DNA from: Parietichytrium sp. I65-24A
Taxonomy: Eukaryota > Sar > Bigyra > Thraustochytrida > Thraustochytriidae
Reading direction: 5' to 3'
NCBI GenBank assembly: GCA_012862575.1
Contig: BLSF01000025.1
Span: 372,001 to 436,000, forward strand
Length of the DNA: 64,000 nt
Positions within the stretch are counted from its first letter, which is position 1. Every line of letters starts with the position of its first letter. The notes under the pieces are model-generated. The model saw nothing but the letters and a program-made list of their open reading frames with translations, did no database searches and had not been told where the DNA came from. Position numbers and translations under genes: made by a program. This document shows positions 9,331-18,986 of this stretch, one piece after another.

Positions 9331-10112
9331 CAGGCGGACAGCGGAGTAAGCGAGGTTGCGGGGGGGCTGCGGCGAGACGACGCCGTGCGGAGCGTTGGCC
9401 TTATGCGAGAACTTGAAGCAACTGCGACTGCGACTGCGACTGCGACTGCGACTGCGACTGCGACTGCGACTGCGACTGCGACTGCGACTGCGACTGCGAC
9501 TGCGCGTATGGTGTTTGCAGACAGGCTTTCGCTGCTTCTCACGGTCTGTCAAACGGACCAAACAAGACGTGCTGACTTGCGCGACGGGTGTTCCTTCGAC
9601 CAGCGTGTTTTTTCTACGGTACGCCGGTACAGTTCGGTACAGACTGAGTGCAGGGCGGGAACTGACGCACCTGGTCAAACGTGCCGCTCGCCTCACGTGG
9701 AAAGACTTGGAATGACTTTTGTTTTGCCCGCCTTCCTCTTTCCTACACCTGCGCCAGTTGAGTTGACTGTGTCAAAAACTCGGACGGTTGGGTGGAACCC
9801 GTACTCGAGGACTAGTACTAGTCCACCGGGGAGAGAAGAGAAGGAGAGAAGGCACGATGTAACGAGGAATGGGCCCTTTTGGCGCCGAACATCTTTTTGA
9901 CTTTGAAAGAAAACAAAATGTAAGTCGTGTGATGGTCCTCTGAGGATGCGATGATATGAGGGTTCAGCAAATTTCATTTATTGACGGTGAGATATCGGTT
10001 CGAATGTTCCAGGATTGGGCTCTTTTCAATGAGGAGACGGGAAATAAGAACAAGGGACATAGAGAAACAAATTGCTGTTGCCTGCTGCTTTGCTTTGTGT
10101 GGTACTCAATGA
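9331..10112. other. Intergenic leader region between two minus-strand genes
   Basis: This spans the presumed 5' leader of the CTFxP protein and the 3' flank of the GH5 gene. It contains the hexanucleotide array at 9421-9504, a cluster of GGTAC motifs near 9617-9646, and ACTAGTACTAGT at about 9811-9823. No additional gene is supported. Confidence 0.55.
9421..9504. repeat. (ACTGCG)14 perfect hexanucleotide array
   Basis: Fourteen perfect head-to-tail copies span 84 bp, about 90-175 bp upstream of the ATG of the CTFxP gene. Read on the minus strand in that gene's frame it would encode alternating Arg-Ser, but no ATG lies upstream in frame. It is therefore more likely in the 5' leader or promoter than in the protein. 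Confidence 0.95.
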
Positions 10113-11774
10113 TTACGAGAGACCTTGTACCTGCTGCATGTCGGCAACCAAGTCCGCGTGTTTGATACTGGTGTAGTCCGAGCCGAGCAAGCCATATCCC
10201 TCAACTGCCCAGGTCTGGGTATCGTTCATCCATCGCTCGCCATCTAGTGCCCAGTACGCCCAACTCACTTCCGAATCCGCGAAAAACTCCATCAAGTTTG
10301 CCCACCAATCATTTCCATCGCGATAGTTGGTGCCAAACTCTCCCACCCATATCGGTGCGACCGTGGAATCGACTCGCCAATGAGCGTTAAAGTCCTTGTA
10401 TAACTGATCGTACGTGTTCGAGGTCAACGAAAGCCAAAGCATTCCGGCTGAGGTGAAAATCAATGTCGCACCTGTGAAGACGGCGTTCAATTGTAGGCAA
10501 CCTGGGAGACAGGCACCGTCGCGACGCAGATACTTCTCCTTCTGGTCCTCCAGGTAGCAAGGAATGGAAGCAGGCTCAACATGGCCAAGCTCACTCTTGC
10601 ATTTGACGAATAGAATAGCGCACGCACAGGACACAAAAGATATCGAACCAAGAACAATACATATTAGAGACCCGCCAGCCATGGCCATACAGCCCGACTG
10701 TTTCATAGCTTCTCTCCAGATTAGTCCAGCAACGATCAACAAGAGTGAGTAAAACATACCCCATGATGCTGCTGTCAAATACAGTGCTCGATGTGGCACA
10801 AGATAAAGAGAGTCTCTAAGCGACTTCGTGGAGAACATGGCTCCCGTGCAAAGGCATCCAAGAGCAAAGAGGACGAAGCCTAGAGTCATCCAGATTTGAT
10901 AAGAAAACGTGCGCTCTTCGAGGAGCGCCCACCACACACTGTAACCGTACGTGTGCGATGTCCACACCAGTTTGTTTGTTACAGGAAGATTCGGAGGGTC
11001 GGCTTGCTGCCTTCTCAAGTCGAACCCAAAGCAAAGCCCGCTCACGATAATGAGTATCTCGGGGTTTGCTTCTAAAACTCGCGAGCCTGCGAGCTCCGAG
11101 GCGATTTTCCAGTCGGAATCCTTGTCTTCTGAAGAGCCCCACGTCACGATCTTTTCACCGACATCGTGTATCTCGTTCCGCAGATCAAAAGCAGCGACAT
11201 GGGATACGTTGGCGTAGCGGCTTGTCAAGAGCGCAAGAGCTACGGCCCACTGGTCTGTAGAATAAGCGCTGGTACTCCAAGAACCTTCCTCCGAGTTGAC
11301 GTCACAACACCATCCCGCTTTTGAGTTGTGATTGTTGAGCACAGTCACAAGGTTTGACTTCGTGAATTCCTCAATCACCTTGTCCATTATTTGCAAACCA
11401 CTCAGTCCTTTTCCCACGAGAGTGGGGTCAGCCTTGATAAATTGATCTTTGACGATAGGGTCGGTGAGGACCAGCTCCAACGAGAACGGTAACCGAACGC
11501 AGTTGAAGCCCATTTCGACAATCGAACGGGTTATGTTCGCAAGAGGCACTTTGTGAAGTCCACTCACGACGAACTGCTCCATGTGCGCGCCATACCAGTT
11601 GACACAAGCAAGGCGAACCTTCTTCCCGCTGCTGTCCACAATGTCGCTTCCAACAGCACGAAGTGGAAGTCTACTCTCGTCCAGCAACTCACCCCCAGAA
11701 GCTGCGGACTGGAGCATCTGCAGACTTAGTGCCGCAGTCGCAGCGCAAAGGAGACGTGTGAATCGCCGCCCCAT
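10113..11774 (-). CDS. Glycoside hydrolase family 5 enzyme with four transmembrane helices inserted in the catalytic domain
   Basis: This is 553 residues from the ATG at 11774; the frame upstream begins only at a TTG. A signal peptide fits residues 1-27 (MGRRFTRLLCAATAALSLQM). The GH5/cellulase signatures in order are NWYG (59-62), CVRLPFS (92-98), LNNHN (146-150), DLRNEIHD with acid/base Glu201, SHTYGYS (273-279), and IWVGEFGT with nucleophile Glu479. Between HTYGYS and WVGEFG, normally a short stretch, lie about 170 extra residues. These include four hydrophobic helices at about 292-312, 328-352, 362-390 and 426-450. An even number of helices would put both halves of the barrel on the same, probably extracytoplasmic, side. 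It is expected to hydrolyse or transfer beta-linked glucans or mannans at the cell surface or in the endomembrane lumen; substrate unknown. Both catalytic glutamates are present. Confidence 0.88.
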   Translation of the reverse strand: MGRRFTRLLCAATAALSLQMLQSAASGGELLDESRLPLRAVGSDIVDSSGKKVRLACVNWYGAHMEQFVVSGLHKVPLANITRSIVEMGFNCVRLPFSLELVLTDPIVKDQFIKADPTLVGKGLSGLQIMDKVIEEFTKSNLVTVLNNHNSKAGWCCDVNSEEGSWSTSAYSTDQWAVALALLTSRYANVSHVAAFDLRNEIHDVGEKIVTWGSSEDKDSDWKIASELAGSRVLEANPEILIIVSGLCFGFDLRRQQADPPNLPVTNKLVWTSHTYGYSVWWALLEERTFSYQIWMTLGFVLFALGCLCTGAMFSTKSLRDSLYLVPHRALYLTAASWGMFYSLLLIVAGLIWREAMKQSGCMAMAGGSLICIVLGSISFVSCACAILFVKCKSELGHVEPASIPCYLEDQKEKYLRRDGACLPGCLQLNAVFTGATLIFTSAGMLWLSLTSNTYDQLYKDFNAHWRVDSTVAPIWVGEFGTNYRDGNDWWANLMEFFADSEVSWAYWALDGERWMNDTQTWAVEGYGLLGSDYTSIKHADLVADMQQVQGLS

Positions 11775-12286
11775 CTTGTTCGTCAGCCTTGTGCTGTTTG
11801 CTAGAGACTCGCGCCTGTCTGTATCTCCGGCGAGTCGGAGGCGCACCCTGAGCGGCAACCCTCGAGCGGTCTCTCACCGTCTTGTTCATGTGTCACTACT
11901 GTTCATGTTCTTCTGGGATGCGCTAAATTACTTGTTAATGCGATAGATTGCATACCGATTGGCAATCGTGGTCGTAGTGCAGATCAGTGCACACCTTTCG
12001 AGACTTAGCTGAGGGAGCAAACAGGTAATCATGTCCGTATTGCGCAACATGGTCGAGGGAATGAATGGGGAATGGGAATGATGAGCATGCACCCAACACT
12101 AGTATCGAGGCACGAAAAGGTACAGCAAGTCATCGCACAGTGTCCTTCACGACGAGTACAACGAGACCAGTTTTGGCTGCTGAAAAGGGGCATCATACCA
12201 GAGAGCCGAGAACGGATGATAGAGATGCGAATTTGACAGAAGAAAGGGATAGAAAGGGTAAATGAAGAGAGATAGGACTGGTATGC
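11775..12286. other. Intergenic region between GH5 and beta-COP genes
   Basis: About 510 bp with no supported gene. It holds the 5' leader of the GH5 gene and the 3' flank of the beta-COP gene. A purine-rich stretch (GAAAGGGATAGAAAGGG) lies near 12240-12260. Confidence 0.55.
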
Positions 12287-15211
12287 TTACTTTTCTACGT
12301 CAAGACTCTTTTGGATAAAGCTCAAACGATCTCCAAGCGAAAGAGCAATGCCCTGGGTCTTTGAGCGGATCCGAATGGTTCCGGACACAGTTGTCTGGCC
12401 CTCTGGCTTCTCAATACTAACGTTAACCAGTGCTGCCTCATTGAAGACCGACTTGGCGAAGAGATTTGCAGCCAGGAAATGCGACTGCCCAGATTTGGAA
12501 GACCGTGTCGCAGGCTGGCTTGGCGCTTTGGAGTTCTTGCCACCAGAGCCGGATTTTGTATGATTCTCAAGTGGCTCGCCAAGAACAGCCAGGTTTGACA
12601 TGTTGACGAGGTGCTGCAGGAACACGTCTACGTCTGTAATAGAGGTGTTCACCGCCACCTTGTTTTCCCACTCGAACTCGGCCCACATCTGCCTGAACTC
12701 CGCGTCGCTACACATAGCCGGGTGAATGTAGTCCATGATCTCTACAGGAATCTCATTCAAATTAATCACAGTGGAGTCTGCACTTGTGGAAGAGTCGTAG
12801 ACGATGTTTCCAAAGATCTGACCGGTCTCCGTGCTTGCAACCTTGATGTTTGCCTTGAATCGTCTGTAATCATTGGGCCCGATGTTGTGGCTCTGTGGGC
12901 GCTCTACAAGTCGCAAATCCCCGACGCAACTCAACTCAACCGTGAGATTGGACAAGGTATGATTTGTACGGTTGATGACAAGAATATCCAACACAATATC
13001 GTATTCGTGAACGGAAATTTGCGCTTCCGCATATACAGGATCAGAAAAGCCGGTCAGCTGATGCACGTGTGCAAGCTGCTCAGCAAAGTCAGGAGTCTTG
13101 TCCGCCCCGGTTGCTTTAGAAAGGCCTGATTCGTCATCAAGATCAATGTCATCCGCACCGAGAGCACGGCGCGCTTTGAGCTGCCGAAAGGTGATGAGAG
13201 AGTCTGGCTGGGAGACCAATTCGCTGCCCTTCTCTTTCTGCTTCTCCTTCTGGCGCTGGTGCTCCTCTTCAATTAAATTGGAGAATACGGCCCGGCAGTC
13301 GTCCAACAAAACTGGCATAACGTCCGACTGTACTGAAGGATCAACGATGACCTTCATGCAAAAGGAAATCCGTTCAAAGCTGTCCTTGTCCATCCTCGAG
13401 GTCCCAGTCGCGGCCTTGCCAGCCTGGATGATGGCACAGCAGAGGATTAGAAGACGAGCACAAAAGTCCTTGGTCCTAGCATCCTCCGCCCCGTATTCTT
13501 TTGTGATCCTCAAAGCAATCTTCGTCAATGCAGCAACGGCAGAAGCCCCAAGCAGGTAATTGCCTTGGAGCATCAACTTGCGCAGTGTTGGCATGCCATC
13601 GTCGCCATCATCCGCATCGACATACCCGACAGCAAGAGCAGATTGTGTTGCATAGGTTCCGTCCGCGAGAACAGTGACTTTCGAGACCGGCGCCGAAAGT
13701 GCCTGTTGCACGGATTTCTCAGTCTCCTCTTGCTCCTGAGCTGCAGCCTTTTTCTCCTCATCTCCGATAAACGGCATCTCCCCAAAACACTCATATATCG
13801 CCTCGACAGCATCTTCGCGCAATTCCTGTGTCTCGGCGTACTCTCCAAGAATCCACAACGCCACTCTGTACACCTGCGCAGCCTTAATCTCCCCGATGCT
13901 GCTAATCAGCTTTCTCAAAACGGATTCGCGCATCTTCGGATAGACTTGAACAATCTCGCGCACGAAGAGCACGACATCGTGTGCACCTTCAGAGGAGAGG
14001 AAATCCATCAAAAGATGCACAACAGAGTCGGCAACGCTAGCAAAGCGAATGGCACATGTATGGATAGCTTTCACAAGCATCGCGCGATACTCCGTGGCGC
14101 TCTCCTTGTCCACGTCCTTGCTCTGAGTCTTGACAATCTCTTTCTTGAGCACGAGCATCACTTCGTTGACATTCCGGGGAGAAACAAGTTCTATGACAAT
14201 TTGCAGAGTCTTGCGGCGAATTGAAGAGTTTGGCGAGCTAAGCGCGCGAAGAATGTCCATGAGAAGCTCCTGAAGGACCTTGGAGTGGTACTTGCGCATC
14301 GACATCAGCTTCTCAAGAACAATCAACTTCACATTGTTGTCGCTTTCGGCGTTGAGCAGCTGAGTGTACGTCTGCGCTGCGGCGCGGACAGCTGTTGGCG
14401 CGGACGAGAGAGAGATAAGCGTCCAGGCTGCTTCGTAGCATACTGCAGACGAGGAAGATTGCAAGAGCTGAAAGATGATCCTGATGAATCGAGACTTTTG
14501 GCTCGGGTCTGTGCGGCACACTTTTCTGGTGAGTTCGAGGATAACGAGTTGGAAACCGTCGCCAAACTTGGAAACAGAGTCCAGGTGCTGCGCAAAGTAG
14601 TCGATCGCCTTCTCCTGAGAGCACTGATAGAGCATCAAGAACGCGTTGCGGCGGGCGCCAGCGTCCGATTCATTCACAAGAAATTTTTCGATGAGTTCGT
14701 CCGCATCCGGCATAAGTTCGTCTCCAAACTCTTTTGCGATTTGGAAGACGGCCATCACCGCGGACCTACGGACCAACGGGTGGCGGTGCTCCAGGTTTTC
14801 CTTTACAGCGGCAATGAGCGGCTCGATAATTTCAGACTCTTTAATGCGGCACAAGAAACGCAGTGTGTAAGCCCTGATAAACTCATTTGGGTGCTTGAGG
14901 TTCTGTAGGAGAGCATTGCAAACCAGAATCGTCTCAGGCAAAAGTTTGCCACCTTCGCCATGCTTCTCCACGGTCTCGAAAAATAAGCAAGCAAGCTTTT
15001 TCAGCTCGTGATCATCAGACGGTGCCACAAAGCGAATGACTGTCATAAGCAAGGCTGGAAACGATTCTCCATTTAGCATGAGCATGATGAGTGTCTTCAT
15101 GCCCTTGATCTGCTTTTCAGGCACCCTGCTCTCCAAATCAGCCTGGATCTCCTGCTGAGTGGAGGGAGCACTCTTCTCCAGGTGCACAAGGAGTGAGCAA
15201 TTCTTCTCCAT
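12287..15211 (-). CDS. COPB1: Coatomer subunit beta (beta-COP)
   Basis: This is 974 residues from the ATG at 15211 (MEKNCSLLVHLEK); the longer frame starts at a TTG. It is collinear with beta-COP: an N-terminal HEAT/adaptin-like solenoid (for example MKTLIMLMLNGESFPAL, LKHPNEFIRAYTLRFLCR, HRHPLVRRSAVMAVFQIA), an acidic/Lys-rich hinge at about 500-520 and 660-720, and the C-terminal coatomer appendage (YDIVLDILVINRTNHTL, RRFKANIKVASTETGQIFG). In COPI coats the beta subunit pairs with delta in the adaptor-like F-subcomplex on Golgi membranes and binds Arf1. Its length matches the usual 950-970 residues and no internal break is seen. It is intronless. Confidence 0.96.
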   Translation of the reverse strand: MEKNCSLLVHLEKSAPSTQQEIQADLESRVPEKQIKGMKTLIMLMLNGESFPALLMTVIRFVAPSDDHELKKLACLFFETVEKHGEGGKLLPETILVCNALLQNLKHPNEFIRAYTLRFLCRIKESEIIEPLIAAVKENLEHRHPLVRRSAVMAVFQIAKEFGDELMPDADELIEKFLVNESDAGARRNAFLMLYQCSQEKAIDYFAQHLDSVSKFGDGFQLVILELTRKVCRTDPSQKSRFIRIIFQLLQSSSSAVCYEAAWTLISLSSAPTAVRAAAQTYTQLLNAESDNNVKLIVLEKLMSMRKYHSKVLQELLMDILRALSSPNSSIRRKTLQIVIELVSPRNVNEVMLVLKKEIVKTQSKDVDKESATEYRAMLVKAIHTCAIRFASVADSVVHLLMDFLSSEGAHDVVLFVREIVQVYPKMRESVLRKLISSIGEIKAAQVYRVALWILGEYAETQELREDAVEAIYECFGEMPFIGDEEKKAAAQEQEETEKSVQQALSAPVSKVTVLADGTYATQSALAVGYVDADDGDDGMPTLRKLMLQGNYLLGASAVAALTKIALRITKEYGAEDARTKDFCARLLILCCAIIQAGKAATGTSRMDKDSFERISFCMKVIVDPSVQSDVMPVLLDDCRAVFSNLIEEEHQRQKEKQKEKGSELVSQPDSLITFRQLKARRALGADDIDLDDESGLSKATGADKTPDFAEQLAHVHQLTGFSDPVYAEAQISVHEYDIVLDILVINRTNHTLSNLTVELSCVGDLRLVERPQSHNIGPNDYRRFKANIKVASTETGQIFGNIVYDSSTSADSTVINLNEIPVEIMDYIHPAMCSDAEFRQMWAEFEWENKVAVNTSITDVDVFLQHLVNMSNLAVLGEPLENHTKSGSGGKNSKAPSQPATRSSKSGQSHFLAANLFAKSVFNEAALVNVSIEKPEGQTTVSGTIRIRSKTQGIALSLGDRLSFIQKSLDVEK

Positions 15212-16259
15212 ATTTGTCAGAGTTCTCAACTGTTCCGAAAGTATCAAAGCTAAGCTGGTCAACTTGTGCGACCAGGTCCAAAAGCTAAGAAAAAGCCAAT
15301 CCTTCTCACCCTGTCGCCCTTCGCGTTACCACCCTCTGGCTCCCCTTCCCCCTTCCCCCTTCCCTTTTTCTCCTTCGCCGCTATTGGCTTTCTAGACCGC
15401 CTCTCTCTGCTCGAGGCCTGGACCGCCGGTGGCCAATACTGTGTGTTGCCGCGCGCTATCGGTCAAGCTCTGCGATCGCAGTCTATCAACGGCGCTGCTG
15501 TCGCTTTTGCTTTTGCTTTCCTACGACCTCTGCTGGATCGACCATGGATCATCTATCTATCCATCTTACTCTTGTATCTATCATTGATATGATAATCGAT
15601 CATCGATCATCGATCATCCACATCATACCATACTTTACTATTCCAGTGCTAGCACTCACTCTCAGTGATTGATAGCGGACTCCCAGCGACTGACTGGATC
15701 ACCTATCGAAGCTTAGGGAAGATTCGTAGACTTGACTCGCTACTGGCCCGTGGAGCAGCTGGTAACTAGCTAATAGCTACTTAGGCCTACTATATAGAGA
15801 GAGGCGATAGATATCAGAGTGAGACTAGTGAGACCGTCTTTCTTCGGGGGTAAGCCATCGCTATGAAAAACGGTGCAGACGTGGCACGAACAAGGGATCA
15901 AAGGATCGATCGCGCCGAGAAAGATTGCAAAATTCTCTTTGATTGAATTTCCAGGAAGTAAATGTAAGTGTCTTCTGTGTCTGTGTCGAGAACGCAGCAC
16001 TTTGCTCGAGGCGAGTCACATCGGATCTTGAGAGCCATTAGTTTCGTCGGGCCCAAACCATGTCATTTAAACGACAAAGACTTGCTCAGCTTCAACATCG
16101 TACTCAGTTTCTTTCAGAACGAGATTACAACAATCGTGCGAGAAACCAAATTCTCTATTTCAGCTTGGATACAGAAACGCACAAATAAGGACGGCTGAAA
16201 GCGTAAGTTGTCTGCCACTTTTTGCTTGCAATGCTTGGAAGGCGATACCACGAGGAGCA
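15212..16259. other. Intergenic region upstream of beta-COP
   Basis: About 1 kb without a supported gene. It includes pyrimidine-rich blocks at 15340-15385 (CCCTTCCCCCTT-like) and a run of overlapping ATCGATC units at about 15594-15617. It presumably carries the beta-COP promoter and the 3' flank of the Sep15-like gene. Confidence 0.55.
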
Positions 16260-16860
16260 TTAGCTTTTAGACGCGGACACCTTGTTCCTCATAAACTCTT
16301 CCAATTGGTCCTCATGCCAATCAGAGACATCCACAAACGCGATTGCATTTTTGTTTTTTCCGCGCAGCACTAACTCCGGACGCTTTCCCCATCGAGTCTT
16401 GATATTAAGTACGTGTGAGTGTGCATGTGCTTTGGAGTTGACGAAGGCATAGACGCCTTTGAACCTATTCAAAAAGTTGAAGTCGACGAGCAAGTCTGCG
16501 CTCGAAATGGGTTCGTCGCTAGAGTCCACCTCACTGACGCAGCAGGACAAGCACGTCTTTACAACCTGTGCGGCAACATCGCGTTCTTCGTCTTGCTCGA
16601 TGCTGGCTTGAGCGGGGTGAGGCGAGAAGGGTACCAGGCATTTGGTGGGCTGCAAGGTCAGAAATCGATATACCTGCACGTGCGACCTCGCGAAAAGACT
16701 TACCAAAAACTTGTTGCAGCTTGGAGCACGTTCCGCAGTCCACTTCATCCTTTACGAACCCGTACGCGTCGCAGAGCCCTTCATCAGCTGCCAACGCCCT
16801 AAAGTCGCAAAGGAGAGCCACAGCGGCAAGCAGAGTTAAGTAGGTAGATCGTGAGAGCAT
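16260..16860 (-). CDS. SELENOF/Sep15-like ER thioredoxin-fold protein lacking the redox motif; one intron
   Basis: Two exons, 16860-16704 and 16606-16260, are joined across a 97-bp intron (16703-16607, GTAAGTC donor, CTCAAG acceptor, phase 1). They give 167 residues, close to the roughly 165 of Sep15. A signal peptide fits residues 1-25 (LTLLAAVALLCDF). The Cys-rich N-terminal part follows Sep15 (LCDAYGF, DCGTCSKLQQVF, KTCLSCC); in animals this region binds UDP-glucose:glycoprotein glucosyltransferase. The C-terminal part has RFKGVYAFV, LNIKTRWGKRPELVL and DQLEEFM, matching the Sep15/SelM thioredoxin-like domain. Where Sep15 has Cys-Gly-Sec just before that segment, this protein reads Asp-Phe-Asn (residues 94-96) and no in-frame TGA is present. 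A structural, non-redox role in ER glycoprotein quality control is inferred. Exon joining is by reading frame and family match only. Confidence 0.82.
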
Positions 16861-17117
16861 TATGAATGGAAGAGTACACCAGCACTGAAAAGTTCGCGGT
16901 GCTGTAAGCAAAGGTAAGCCAAGCTCTCTCTTTCTTTTCTCCTTTACGTTTCAGCTGAAATGTGGCAGAGCCAACACGTGACGGGTTTCCGCACCACAGA
17001 GACCACAGAGGCACACTGCGAGCAATGCCGGCTTGCAAAGTCAATAACATTTTTTAAAGCTCTAACAGTATACTAAAATTATCACTAGCTCGACTCAAAC
17101 ATGGAAAGATTTGCATG

Positions 17118-18287
17118 TTACCGCCATTGAAGCCTCCGCCTCTTCTGCGCTTTCCTAATAGACCCACGAACCTCCTCCATATTTACAGTTTGATAAGCCA
17201 GGGTGAAGAACGGTTTCACACCTTCAATGTACATGGCGTCGCCGCCAAGTTCTTGCCAGCGAAGGAGGGGTACGGGTTGCGTACACAACACAAGTGAGTC
17301 CACCTCCTCGAGGACCTCTTCAGACTCTGGGGTGAGAATGTGGAGCTCGTCTCGGTGTGTATCAACACTCCGAACGATTCCCATGGCAAGAAAGACGAAA
17401 AGCTCACAAGAGGGGTCGAAACGGCAGAGGCCAACAAAGCGCCCGCACACTGCGCCAAGCTCAAGGCGCCGATCCCCGTCGAAAGTTGCAGCGAGATCTT
17501 GGCTTTGGAGGACATCCACCGAGTAATAGATGTTTACGTCTCCAGTCGATATGACGTACGGAACTTGGCTTTCAAGAGCCGTAAGCGTGCGCGCCTTAAA
17601 GTATCGCGAGAACCGCACGAAGCGAGCTTCTGCAGGTGAGTAATGTGCACCAGACAACACTCCAGGGAGAGTGAATGTTGTTTTGAGGGATTCGACGGAT
17701 TTCAGGTTGATTTCGTCAAGACGAGAGACGCTCTTCAAGTGCACAGCGATTGTGATCCGCGCTGCTTGGCAGATGAGCTCGACCATGGAAGCCCCCAGTC
17801 CGTTACTCCAACCATGGGTGTTAAGAAGAAGAACCGGGAAGACCCCCTCGGATGCTTGCAGTGACTGATACTCCTCTATTACCCGCCGGCATGCGCTCAA
17901 GTAAGTCATCGGATGCCTATCGGGGTTCGCGCCTCCTACAAGAACGGCATATTGTAGCCGAGCAGTCGCATCTTTGTGAGAGACCTTTCTCAGGGAGACA
18001 ACGCCAGGGACGCCGACTTCAGGCTGGCCAATGTCTGTGTCAAGATAGTATACCTCTGTTGCACAGCCCGGATCAGAATCGCTCTCTCCAAGACGAGCCG
18101 ATAGCTTCCGTAGAAAAGTAGATTTCCCGAGACCCTTTGCACCACAAACCGCTATGGCGACAGGCTGTGCGGCTTGTTTTGCTTTCCTCGCCTTGTTCGC
18201 TGCGCGACTCACTTTGCCGAGTACCTCTTCCAGGACGCGGTCCCACTCGTTGGGCGTCTCCACGGCCACTTCCGCGCGTTCGTCCAT
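17118..18287 (-). CDS. NOL9: Polynucleotide 5'-hydroxyl kinase, NOL9/Grc3 family
   Basis: This is 389 residues from the ATG at 18287. The P-loop AVCGAKGLGKST (about 46-57) is followed by YYLDTDIGQPEVGVPGVVSL, the hallmark of the Clp1/Grc3 kinase family, and LLLNTHGWSNGLGASM. In yeast and humans Grc3/NOL9 phosphorylates the 5' end of the ITS2 fragment released by Las1 during 60S ribosomal subunit maturation in the nucleolus. This protein is shorter than human NOL9 (about 700 residues) because it lacks most of the N-terminal extension; it resembles a minimal Grc3 or a Clp1-like form. TDIGQPE and the lack of the Clp1 N-domain favour Grc3. Its 5' end faces CDKAL1, with about 700 bp between the starts. 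Confidence 0.88.
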   Translation of the reverse strand: MDERAEVAVETPNEWDRVLEEVLGKVSRAANKARKAKQAAQPVAIAVCGAKGLGKSTFLRKLSARLGESDSDPGCATEVYYLDTDIGQPEVGVPGVVSLRKVSHKDATARLQYAVLVGGANPDRHPMTYLSACRRVIEEYQSLQASEGVFPVLLLNTHGWSNGLGASMVELICQAARITIAVHLKSVSRLDEINLKSVESLKTTFTLPGVLSGAHYSPAEARFVRFSRYFKARTLTALESQVPYVISTGDVNIYYSVDVLQSQDLAATFDGDRRLELGAVCGRFVGLCRFDPSCELFVFLAMGIVRSVDTHRDELHILTPESEEVLEEVDSLVLCTQPVPLLRWQELGGDAMYIEGVKPFFTLAYQTVNMEEVRGSIRKAQKRRRLQWR

Positions 18288-18986
18288 CGCAGAGTCAGGT
18301 TGTGCGCCAATACACCTGATTGGCGAGGCTCCTCTTATTTGGTGTCAGGCTCCAGGGCTCCAGGGCTCCACCTCTCTTCACGCTTCAATCAGTCAGAGTC
18401 AGTGTTCACTTGAACATTTGCAACAACTCTACACACTCTTCCACGGCTGCCAACCACTCGTCTCACTACGTTTTAGCCGGCTAGGCTTCCTCCCTATTCC
18501 TTTATTGAATCTGGAGTATCGCTAAAACGTTCCAACCAGTCCAGTGTAGACCATCACACTACCATTGCTCCATCAGCTCCATACGACGAATGATACGGGA
18601 ATGGCATCGCGAGAATCGTGGTCAGTCTCGTCACGGTAGCGCTTATGTGACGTGAGACAGTGCGATGATGATGGGAATTATAGGAATTATGATGAATTAT
18701 GGGAATGATGGGTGACGATTGTGACGATGGATGGCTCTGATCTGCTGTGATCTGATCTGCGCGAGAGACGATTCACTGGTGTGCGACCTTGACCAGATCG
18801 TCAAAGTGGAGAAGTGGGGCCGAGTGGGGGGGAGCCACCAAACTGGAGGAGCAGGAGCGGTTCTGGGTTGAGGCCAATAAGCAAGAAAGGCTTCCGCACT
18901 TTGTGTTGTGATCCTCGTTCGAGACAAAGACTCTGCAGGTTGGCCGAAGCCAAGGCTGAGGAAGGGCCTTGCCAAGTCAAGGTGCT
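18288..18986. other. Divergent intergenic region between Grc3/NOL9 and CDKAL1
   Basis: About 700 bp between two divergent starts, presumably holding both promoters. A CCAGGGCTCCAGGGCTCC duplication lies near 18352-18370. A stretch rich in GATGATGGGAATTATG-like and GTGATCTG repeats lies at 18662-18765. No gene is supported. Confidence 0.55.

Noticed and set aside
9331-9696. Arg-Ser repeat N-terminal extension of the CTFxP protein
   Set aside because: It can only start at a GTG; no ATG is in frame, so the hexanucleotide array is treated as leader DNA.
13565-14224. 219-codon plus-strand frame inside beta-COP, and a second at 14285-14908
   Set aside because: Both lie wholly inside the beta-COP coding region on the other strand and have no family motif.
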